From MPNP01 sp026709725 (GTDB taxonomy: Bacteria; Pseudomonadota; Alphaproteobacteria; Rhodobacterales; Rhodobacteraceae), in assembly GCA_965200805.1 (NCBI GenBank), contig OZ241384.1, positions 1,860,001 to 1,924,000 of the forward strand: a DNA stretch of 64,000 nucleotides, read 5' to 3'. A program made the translations under genes and the position numbers. Positions 56,101-64,000 of the stretch are shown here, piece after piece; within the stretch, counting starts at the first letter, position 1; each line of letters begins with the position of its first letter. The notes beneath the pieces are model-generated. The model worked only from the letters and a program-made list of their open reading frames with translations. It searched no databases and had not been told where the DNA came from.

Positions 56101-58410
56101 CGCACACGCGGGGATGAACCGGAGTCAGCGGGAATGGGCAATATTTTGCCAGTCTGTTCCCCGCACACGCGGGGATGAACCGGACTATGACCTACTCTGA
56201 AGAGAAAAAGACCACTGTTCCCCGCACACGCGGGGATGAACCGGAAGGACCGATGACCATCACAAGAGAATACACCTGTTCCCCGCACACGCGGGGATGA
56301 ACCGAAGTCCTCCCAGTCCGACCACAGAATGCGGTTCTGTTCCCCGCACACGCGGGGATGAACCGGAGAGCACCGATGACCTACTCTGAAGAGAAAACTG
56401 TTCCCCGCACACGCGGGGATGAACCGAGAATACAGGATCACAATCGGCGGCAAGGCCTCTGTTCCCCGCACACGCGGGGATGAACCGGCGAGTTCCCGGA
56501 TGCCTGCCACTGCCAGCGACTGTTCCCCGCACACGCGGGGATGAACCGGAGATAAAAATGAACCCGACCGAACTTCAACTCTGTTCCCCGCACACGCGGG
56601 GATGAACCGAGACCGATGCCTTCCCACCATTTCACGCGAAGCTGTTCCCCGCACACGCGGGGATGAACCGCCCCCCTACCCCCTTTATTATTTAAATATA
56701 ATCTGTTCCCCGCACACGCGGGGATGAACCGGACATTGAACCCGACAGAACTTCAACTGATGCCTGTTCCCCGCACACGCGGGGATGAACCGTGACAACT
56801 GGACCTTCAACAAGATTTGGCTTCCTGTTCCCCGCACACGCGGGGATGCTCATCTGTTCCCCGCACACGCGGGGATGAACCGGAGTATGAGAAGAACAGG
56901 GCCTATATGCAGCTCATCTGTTCCCCGCACACGCGGGGATGAACCGGAGTAGTGAGAATGAAAAAGACCGATGCCTCTCTGTTCCCCGCACACGCGGGGA
57001 TGAACCGATTGACGGATTCGGAGAGTTCCCGTTGGAGATCTGTTCCCCGCACACGCGGGGATGAACCGTTTTCTCTCAGCTGCGTGAAGGGATGATTCTG
57101 CTGTTCCCCGCACACGCGGGGATGAACCGGAGAAGCACAATGACCTACTCTGAAGAGAAAACTGTTCCCCGCACACGCGGGGATGAACCGGTCTCCGACT
57201 GATTTCCGGACCACGCCACGCACTGTTCCCCGCACACGCGGGGATGAACCGCAAGCATACATGAAGCTGATTCAGGTGATCAGCTGTTCCCCGCACACGC
57301 GGGGATGAACCGGAGAGCACTATGACCAAGCAAGAATCCACAGTCTGTTCCCCGCACACGCGGGGATGAACCGGTGGCCAATGTTTTGCATCAAATGGGA
57401 ATGCACTGTTCCCCGCACACGCGGGGATGAACCGCAGGCAGATATGCCGCGTCAGCGTCCGAGTGACTGTTCCCCGCACACGCGGGGATGAACCGGATTG
57501 CCGACCGGTCTTCCGGCCCTGGCCGGACTGTTCCCCGCACACGCGGGGATGAACCGCCGCGAACCTCTCCCAGTCCCAGTTGCCGACCCTGTTCCCCGCA
57601 CACGCGGGGATGAACCGGCGGGTATCCCTGCTCGTCAGACAGCAGGGCTCTGTTCCCCGCACACGCGGGGATGAACCGATCCTTGAGGGATTTTGAGGAC
57701 GACACACCACCTGTTCCCCGCACACGCGGGGATGAACCGGAGTCAAACATGACAAGACGGGTTTATTTTCGCTGTTCCCCGCACACGCGGGGATGAACCG
57801 GCCTGCGGTTTGCCGCCCGGACTGTTTGATCCCTGTTCCCCGCACACGCGGGGATGAACCGGCTGACGGCACACAGTTGACTGACGCACAAATCTGTTCC
57901 CCGCACACGCGGGGATGAACCGGATTTGGATAGTGGCCGGACTCGATATGCTTGCTGTTCCCCGCACACGCGGGGATGAACCGCGATTCGCAGGGGCGAT
58001 TCGCACTGATTCGCTCTGTTCCCCGCACACGCGGGGATGAACCGTCGTCAGCCATTGCCCTCGCGCCAATTGTAAACTGTTCCCCGCACACGCGGGGATG
58101 AACCGATCAGGATCGCCGGCGAGGGTGCGCTGAAGGGCTGTTCCCCGCACACGCGGGGATGAACCGGACGGGCCAATGCGTTGGCACGGATGAATGCCCT
58201 GTTCCCCGCACACGCGGGGATGAACCGAAAGAGAAAGCCGCCGAAACACAGGAATCGGTCTGTTCCCCGCACACGCGGGGATGAACCGATCTGCGCGGCG
58301 GCACCCGGCACCCGGCGGCCCTGTTCCCCGCACACGCGGGGATGAACCGGACCAAGAATCACAATTCAGGACAACAATTTCCTGCCCCCCACACACATGG
58401 GGATGCCGTT
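53165..58410 (+). CRISPR. Type I-E CRISPR array, 87 repeat units
   Basis: The 29-bp repeat begins CTGTTCCCCG and ends GCGGGGATGAACCG, close to the type I-E consensus, with a 61-bp period and 32-nt spacers. I count 85 full repeats (the last starting at 58321), one shortened repeat at 56825, and a degenerate terminal repeat at 58382-58410. The repeat sequence is otherwise invariant. The inner palindrome CCCCGC/GCGGGG gives the Cas6e hairpin. Orientation is +, with the leader at the cas2 side. The count comes from start positions checked at several points. Confidence 0.97.
56825..56853 (+). repeat. Shortened repeat with a 5-bp remnant spacer
   Basis: This repeat stops after GGGGATG (24 bp) and is followed by CTCAT and a new full repeat at 56854. 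The next spacer is 35 nt long and ends GCAGCTCAT, so the CTCAT next to the following repeat also occurs one unit downstream. This fits a recombination deletion between repeats or spacers. Confidence 0.85.
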
Positions 58411-58421
58411 TCATGGGCGAA

Positions 58422-58610
58422 TTAAGAAGCCACAGGCAGGCGAATGAGAAAGCCAAGAACAATAACAATTAGGCCCGCTGCACCCAAAATGCTGGCCATT
58501 ATCCAACGTGTGTTCGCAGTTTCGCGTTTAGCGGCTTCTTTGTCGCGTCGTTCAGCATCCGTTTTGAATTCTTGTAAGGTTTTATCCAGATTTGCCTGAA
58601 TGGTATTCAT
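58422..58610 (-). CDS. Small membrane protein, possibly a fragment
   Basis: This 62-residue product, MNTIQANLDKTLQEFKTDAE onward, is a charged coiled-coil-like stretch followed by one membrane helix, WIMASILGAAGLIVIVLGFL. Function is unknown. The IS relic begins about 40 bp upstream, and the other frame there (LVQGLDKRLSAL) looks like the missing N-terminal part. This may therefore be the tail of a longer, interrupted gene. Confidence 0.5.
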   Translation of the reverse strand: MNTIQANLDKTLQEFKTDAERRDKEAAKRETANTRWIMASILGAAGLIVIVLGFLIRLPVAS

Positions 58611-58650
58611 GCGTTCCTCAGTGCGGAAAGCCGTTTGTCCAGTCCTTGAA

Positions 58651-59439
58651 CTAGGGCCCGTTGACACTCCCCCTGATCGATTCCGATTCCAGTGCTGTTC
58701 CAGACCCCGACAGCACGCCAAAAATGGCGGCATCATCCGGCAGGCGCAGATCCATGAATCCGGGCGGACCCCTCCGCACCCGTCGCATGGGGGCCGGGAA
58801 CGGTGTGTTCGCGCGTCTGTTCACCGCCCTGTCGGCGGCGTTCGATCCCGAAGACGTCCGCGCCGGCGGCGCCACCCTCCGGCCCGTGCCGGGGCCGCCG
58901 GCGCCCCATCGGAATGCCGATGGGGGAGCACGCAGACGGGGGATCACACAGACGGGGGGCGGGCCATCGGCCGCCCAATGGAGATCAGGGGGACGGGAGG
59001 GATCAGGGGGACGGGGGCGGCCCGACCCCCGGGAGCGTCGCCCGCACAGACGCTCCCGGCCCTCTCGTCCGCTTCACCATCCTCCCCGGTGGGGCCCATG
59101 ACCCCATTCCGTCATCAGGGAGGGGGCGCGGATGCGGCGCCGGACGGTCCGGGCGGCGGGGCCCGCATTGCGGGCGGGGCCCTCGATGCCGATGCCCCGC
59201 CCGCCGATCCTGACGCGCGGGGGATCGGGGCCGTCATTCCGGCCCGGAAGGGACGGACCGTGATGGGGAGCCTGACCGGGACCCGGAGGGCCGGCGGCAC
59301 CCGATCGGGACCGTCTTCGCGAATGCGGGGCGTTCCGGGGGATTGCGATGCGGGCCGGCGGGACGGTGGTGGGCGTCCCGGCCCTCATCGATCGGGTGGC
59401 CGGGGTGATTGCGGGGCGGTGGGTGTCAACGGGCCCTAG
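58651..59439 (+). mobile_element. Degenerate IS5/IS427-group element, very GC-rich
   Basis: Seventeen-base perfect inverted ends, CTAGGGCCCGTTGACAC at 58651-58667 and its reverse complement at 59423-59439, bound 789 bp. A transposase relic reads on the + strand: GVFARLFTALSAAFDPEDVR near 58800 and, near 59160-59250, DADAPPADPDARGIGAVIPA. These are recognisable but frame-broken. Base composition is far higher in GC than the flanks. It is the same group as the remnant ending at 29687. Confidence 0.8.
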
Positions 59440-59950
59440 TCGTTCCGCTCATGTGACGAAGGCATGCAGTTCGTATGATGATGTCAACCATGGAATGTGC
59501 ACTTGAGAGTGGTGCGGAGGTCCCAAGTGCACCGAATTTATCAGAGAAAAGCACTTTGATGCGACTTGGGAAACAACAGTGTGGATCGAAACGCGCAAAA
59601 GTTTTAATCCGGGCTGAAATCGGGCGATGCTTGCGCACTGAAGCCCGGATGGCTCCTGGGCGTTGCGCCTTGGGCTGGAAATTGGATTCCTTATGGACAC
59701 CAGAGGTGTGGTATCTCCCTTGAAAGCAGAGCCATCGAAAGAGTGTGCGAGTCAGTCGTTATTGATGGTCTGCAGGAAAGTGGTTGCCACTGGTTGATTG
59801 ATGGCACAAATGCAGCCATGGCATCCCGCTGCTTTCGGATGAATCGCCAAGTCACTGATTTTTTCAACCGGAGGGCAGCAGCCTGAACCGCAAAATGGGC
59901 AGCATCCACGGCTATGCAGTCTGGACATATGTAAGGGTCGAGTCAGGATT
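59440..59950. other. Non-coding stretch upstream of the helicase-methylase gene
   Basis: About 510 bp between the IS relic and the next gene, with no supported gene. It must hold the promoter of the downstream gene. A moderately AT-rich part lies near 59740-59860. Confidence 0.5.
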
Positions 59951-62900
59951 ATGAACAGGCAGGAAAAAATCAAACGCATCCGTACCGCTCTTGATGAAAT
60001 CAAAGCGAACAACCCAAGGCAAACAGATGGTGAGTGGCTGGAGCGTTTGACGGTGGAGTGTGCACCGCTGATCAATGAGTGGGATTTCAGTGATGCCTGG
60101 CGATGGAAGGATTGGCCCGACCTGGATGAGCATTATCCAGAGACCGGTGATATAGGTATTGATGCGGTTGCACGCCGCAGCGATGGTGCTCTGGTCGCCA
60201 TTCAGTGCAAGTCCCGGCAAATGGATGATCGCGGTCGGTCCGCCGATATTCGCAAGGGTGAAATCGACAAGTTTGTCAGTACTTCTGAGCGAAATCTCTG
60301 GAAGGAACGATGGCTGGTGACCAATGGTGAGACCAGTCTGGGTCCCAATGTCATGAAGTCAATGAATCCAGACAAGCCGATCAAGCTAATCCACATCCAG
60401 ATTGATCTCCGCAAGCAATTGGAGCAGATGACCTCGGCAGATTCCGATGACCTGGATCATGGTGGACAATCAAGGGATGCCATGCAGGATGAGGTCGTCT
60501 GCAACAGCGTTGCCAGATTGCGTGAGCTTGCAAACGATAATCCAGACGGTCGTGCGCGCGGCAGGATCATTTTGCCCTGTGGTACGGGCAAGACCCGGAT
60601 CGCCCTGCGCATCATTGAAAAACTTACACCCACTGGACAGGTATCGGTTGTCCTTTGTCCGTCCATCGCTCTGGTTTCCCAGTTGCGCGGTGAGTTTCTT
60701 AACCACCGCACATGCCCGCTCAAGGCGTTGGCTGTCTGTTCCGACGAGGGTGTTGCGCGGGGCAAGGATTTGGCAATGGATCCCACATCCGATCTCAGCC
60801 AGGTTTCTGCCGCCGAGATCAAGGGAGAGGTCACGACAGACGCACATTCCATTCAGATGTGGATTGATGACATCATGGCCCAGGATGCCCACATCGGCGT
60901 TATCTTCGGCACCTATCAGTCATCCCACCGCATCGCAGATGCTTTGGGCGGAGCACGCAAAATCAGTGTCTTGATCGCTGATGAGGCGCACCGGACTGCA
61001 GGGTTGCGTCGTCAGCCCAAACTGGAAGAGAAGATCAGGGATTTCACGGTCTGTCATGACGATCAACGCTTCCCGGCAAAATACCGGATTTATCAGACTG
61101 CAACACCACGAATTTATGATAATACCAGGAAGGGCCGCCGCCAGAATGAGGAGTGGATCGTCCGGGATATGGCGGATGAGTCCGTGTTTGGCGTTGAGTT
61201 GGCACGGAAAACCTATCAGGAGGCTGTCGCCAACGGCTGGCTGACGGACTACAGGATCATTGGCATCGGTGTGCAGGATGAACTGGCCTACAGAACAGCA
61301 AATGATCTGGCCGCTCAAAGCAGGAAACTGTCCACCGCGCAACTGATGCGGGGCCTGGTTCTGTCACTGGTTATGGGGGGTGCCCTCCGCAGGCAGGGCG
61401 TTACAGTGCGCTCATCAATCAATTTTATGAACAAGATCGACAAATCCAAAGAGATGATGGACGCCCTGAACGCCCGTTCGGTGCATGAATGGGCACAAAA
61501 GCGGATGGATGAACAGGGCACCAAAGCAGATTATGCCGCCTACAAACTCGAGCATCTTGATGCCTCAAGTAAAGTTGCGGCACGAGAACATGCCAAAGGG
61601 CGATTGATGGCTGCAACGGATGAAAAGCCCCATGGCATCATCAATGTCGGTATATTCGGGGAGGGTGTGGATGCGCCCAATCTGTCAGCTGTGGGGTTCC
61701 TGGAAGCCCGTAAATCTCCGGTTGACGTGATTCAGGCCGTCGGTCGTGTCATGCGGCGGGCTGAAGGCAAGCAGATGGGTTACATCATCTGTCCAATTCT
61801 TATTCCAAAAAATGTTGATGCGGAGTCGTGGCTGAGAACGTCCGGGCCGGAAGATGGCTGGAGAGAGTTGGGGCAGATCCTCTTGGCTCTGCGTGCGCAT
61901 GATGGACGCATTGAAGAGAATCTCTCGGAATTGATGGAGCTGTATCTCCCTTCTGCACTGCAAGAGGATGTGGCAACCATGCTGGCCATTGGTGGCGAGG
62001 ACAAGCGCACTCAGTATTATGGTCATATTGGCAAGGTCGGAATGGCAGAAGCTGATGTGATCAAGGTCATTCAGGGGAAAGCAAGGCATGGTGACAAGTT
62101 TCAACCATCAAGTGCGGTTATGCCATCATCGACGGATGATGGAACGAAAGTTCCCCCAATCTCCGGTCTGACGGCTGAACGGATAATATCGGGCAAGCGG
62201 CATGAGGACGGCAGTATAGAGTTGCGTGAAGATGGGATCGTGCGGGATAGACCTGCCAGTGATGGCACGCCTGGTCCTGTCAATCCTGTAAAATCCAAGA
62301 AAAGGGCCCGCGCCATGCTCAATGGTCAGGGTGGCCGCAAGATTGACCCCGAAAGGCGCCGGAAGAAGCGTGAGCAGGAGAGAATGGCATGGCGACGGTC
62401 CCTGCTTGAAAAAGTTGACAACATTGAGATCTCGGCCAATCTGCTGAGAAAATCAGGGCTTGCCCCCAATCGCGCCGAGCGGGATGTAAACATCCTTGAG
62501 GACAGCATTATGGAGGCCAAACGATGCCTGCTGGTCGATGAGCTGAACGGACTCCTGGATGCACATTTCGGGATTGACAGGCTGGACCGGAAACCCGGCG
62601 ACAGCAGCAGAATACAGGCGGATGGCTGCACCATTGCCTCCTTGTTGTTGATGAATGCAGCCATGCTCCACCAACGCATCGCAGCCGGTGGCTGGTTGCC
62701 GGGTGTTGAAGGCCTGGACAACATCAAGTCCGCACCACAGGCCATGGACAGGTTCCATGATCAATGGAACCGGATCACCCGCCATGACTTCCTGCCAGTG
62801 GTTGTTCCTGCGATTGAGGTGATCGAAGCCGTACGCGATGCAGGTCGGCGGGATGGTCTGAATCGTGCCCTGCGTCATCTGGCCGGCGAGGCTGAGCGGA

Positions 62901-64000
62901 TTGCGGCACATTATGCCGACCTCGGTGCCGATCATGCCGGTACGCTGTTCAACAAGGTGATGGGCAATCAGGCATCGGACGGTGCATTCTTCACCCGCCC
63001 GCCCGCAGCGGCCTTGCTGGCCCGACTGACCCTGGATGCTTCTGATCCTGAAGCGGATTGGACAGACACAGACACATGGAATGCCCATCGCAGCGTCGAT
63101 CTTGCCTGTGGCTCAGGTACGCTCATTGCCGCCCTGCTGACGGAGATGAAGCGCCGGGCTGAAGAGCAGGGAGCGTCCAGCAGGACACTCGCCGGGCTGC
63201 AGCGCCAAGCAGTGGAATCCGTCATTGCGGGACTGGACATGAACCCTGTGTCCCTGCAGATGGCCGCGGCACAATTGACTGCAGGCAATCAGGATGTGGT
63301 CTACAAGAAGATGCAGCTTCACCTGATGCCCTATGGACGGGAGAATTCGATTAATACGGCTGTCAAGGCAGGCTCACTGGAACTCCTCAGTCAGCCATCA
63401 ATCATTGAACCCAATCGACTGGACTGGCAGGATGAGGTGCTGGAGGATACCCAGTTGCGGCTGACTGATGACAGTCCGGCCCTTGAAGATGCAGTCTCTG
63501 CCGTCAGGGATGTCAGGATTGTGATCATGAACCCACCCTTCACGAACCGTTCAAAGATGGGTGAGAAATTCCGCAAGGAAGATCAGAGAATACTGCGCAA
63601 GCGGGTGGATGAGCTGGAAGAAAGGCTGGTTCATGCTGATTCTGAACTGGAGAATTTCGTTGACAAGAACGCTTTGGAGCCATTGTTTGTTGCCATGGCT
63701 GAGCGTTGTCTGGATCCAGAAAATGGTGTCCTCACAATGATCAGTCCCACGATTGCATTCACGGCCACATCAGCCAAGAGAAAACGAAGAGTGCTCGCAA
63801 ATCGCTTCCACATTCACACCCTGCTGACTTCCCATCAACCGGGACAGATCAATCTCAGCCAGCACACATCGATCAATGAGAGTATGGTCATTCTTCGCCG
63901 TTGCAAAGGCAGCAGACCACCCACACGAATCATCAATCTGGATCGCATGCCCTTGAGTGAAGGTGAGACTGCCGACCTTCATCATGTGCTGCTGACCAAC
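59951..64000 (+). CDS. Nuclease-helicase-methylase fusion, type ISP-like restriction enzyme (partial)
   Basis: An uninterrupted frame from ATG 59951 to the window edge, 1350 codons without a stop; the C-terminus lies outside. Domains in order are: an Mrr/PD-(D/E)xK-like nuclease with GDIGIDAVARRSDGALVAIQ followed by CKS (near residues 66-88), an SF2 helicase with ILPCGTGKTRIAL near 208 and VLIADEAHRTAG near 342, then an adenine methylase with FFTRPPAAALL near 1014, DLACGSGTLIAAL near 1049 and IVIMNPPFTNRS near 1190. This architecture matches single-chain ATP-dependent (type ISP) restriction-modification enzymes. The target-recognition domain would follow. Confidence 0.88.
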   Translation, partial: MNRQEKIKRIRTALDEIKANNPRQTDGEWLERLTVECAPLINEWDFSDAWRWKDWPDLDEHYPETGDIGIDAVARRSDGALVAIQCKSRQMDDRGRSADIRKGEIDKFVSTSERNLWKERWLVTNGETSLGPNVMKSMNPDKPIKLIHIQIDLRKQLEQMTSADSDDLDHGGQSRDAMQDEVVCNSVARLRELANDNPDGRARGRIILPCGTGKTRIALRIIEKLTPTGQVSVVLCPSIALVSQLRGEFLNHRTCPLKALAVCSDEGVARGKDLAMDPTSDLSQVSAAEIKGEVTTDAHSIQMWIDDIMAQDAHIGVIFGTYQSSHRIADALGGARKISVLIADEAHRTAGLRRQPKLEEKIRDFTVCHDDQRFPAKYRIYQTATPRIYDNTRKGRRQNEEWIVRDMADESVFGVELARKTYQEAVANGWLTDYRIIGIGVQDELAYRTANDLAAQSRKLSTAQLMRGLVLSLVMGGALRRQGVTVRSSINFMNKIDKSKEMMDALNARSVHEWAQKRMDEQGTKADYAAYKLEHLDASSKVAAREHAKGRLMAATDEKPHGIINVGIFGEGVDAPNLSAVGFLEARKSPVDVIQAVGRVMRRAEGKQMGYIICPILIPKNVDAESWLRTSGPEDGWRELGQILLALRAHDGRIEENLSELMELYLPSALQEDVATMLAIGGEDKRTQYYGHIGKVGMAEADVIKVIQGKARHGDKFQPSSAVMPSSTDDGTKVPPISGLTAERIISGKRHEDGSIELREDGIVRDRPASDGTPGPVNPVKSKKRARAMLNGQGGRKIDPERRRKKREQERMAWRRSLLEKVDNIEISANLLRKSGLAPNRAERDVNILEDSIMEAKRCLLVDELNGLLDAHFGIDRLDRKPGDSSRIQADGCTIASLLLMNAAMLHQRIAAGGWLPGVEGLDNIKSAPQAMDRFHDQWNRITRHDFLPVVVPAIEVIEAVRDAGRRDGLNRALRHLAGEAERIAAHYADLGADHAGTLFNKVMGNQASDGAFFTRPPAAALLARLTLDASDPEADWTDTDTWNAHRSVDLACGSGTLIAALLTEMKRRAEEQGASSRTLAGLQRQAVESVIAGLDMNPVSLQMAAAQLTAGNQDVVYKKMQLHLMPYGRENSINTAVKAGSLELLSQPSIIEPNRLDWQDEVLEDTQLRLTDDSPALEDAVSAVRDVRIVIMNPPFTNRSKMGEKFRKEDQRILRKRVDELEERLVHADSELENFVDKNALEPLFVAMAERCLDPENGVLTMISPTIAFTATSAKRKRRVLANRFHIHTLLTSHQPGQINLSQHTSINESMVILRRCKGSRPPTRIINLDRMPLSEGETADLHHVLLTN

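Noticed and set aside
53165..58410. Self-targeting spacers within the window
   Set aside because: I noticed no exact spacer match to the sequences around it, but I could not run an exhaustive comparison, so nothing is claimed.
53120..58468. Long open frames on the - strand across the CRISPR array (up to about 450 codons with RFIPACAGN, VHPRVCGEQ and GSSPRVRGT repeats)
   Set aside because: They are translations of the 29-bp repeat in shifting frames, caused by the 61-bp period. They have no ribosome-binding site and no family; similar false proteins are common in annotations of type I-E arrays.
59475..59723. 82-codon + strand open frame after the IS relic
   Set aside because: No motif, no ribosome-binding site, and unremarkable composition; treated as non-coding.

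Overview
The window reads as the chromosome of an alphaproteobacterium, probably an environmental or host-associated one. The evidence is the gene order of the ribosomal S10/spc block, including the secY-adk junction, a long 101-residue S14 without zinc cysteines, and the TRAP and sugar ABC transporters. No tRNA or rRNA gene was recognised. I cannot name the genus from sequence alone.

Layout. (1) 1-9.7 kb: rplB to rplO, then secY and adk, all on the + strand and tightly packed. The rpsM-rpsK-rpoA-rplQ block that usually follows adk in alphaproteobacteria is absent. (2) 9.8-23.2 kb: metabolic and transport genes: a three-gene TRAP transporter, an EamA permease, GMP reductase, a short-chain dehydrogenase, an aldo/keto reductase and a four-gene sugar-type ABC transporter. 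(3) 23.66-28.12 kb: a 4.46-kb IS1595-type element with perfect 27-bp inverted ends. It carries a transposase, a large nuclease-like/adenine methylase gene whose 5' end contains a C10 run, and a small gene. (4) 28.4-38.5 kb: a HEPN pair, an IS427-like remnant, a four-gene sugar or polyol oxidation operon, a NYN-domain gene, a HigBA toxin-antitoxin pair and a decayed BrnT/antitoxin locus. (5) 38.5-39.8 kb: a non-coding foldback structure with 198-bp inverted arms around a 19-bp tandem repeat. (6) 40.3-64 kb: a defence island with an IetAS-like ATPase-protease pair, a truncated DUF262 gene, a complete type I-E cas operon, a leader and an 87-unit CRISPR array, a GC-rich IS relic, and a nuclease-helicase-methylase gene that runs off the window.

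How the parts work together. Regions 3 to 6 hold at least four independent candidate anti-phage systems (the transposon-borne methylase, IetAS, type I-E CRISPR-Cas and the nuclease-helicase-methylase) plus toxin-antitoxin genes, among mobile-element debris. The clearest new signal is in the CRISPR spacers. Twelve begin with GAG and eleven of those have ATG at spacer positions 10-13. This looks like repeated sampling of phage ribosome-binding sites, because the Shine-Dalgarno AAGGAG contains the type I-E AAG motif. Other leads are the methylase cargo of the IS1595-type element with its possible phase-variable start, and three helically spaced TGCAA repeats upstream of the IetA-like gene, whose product ends in a helix-turn-helix-like segment.
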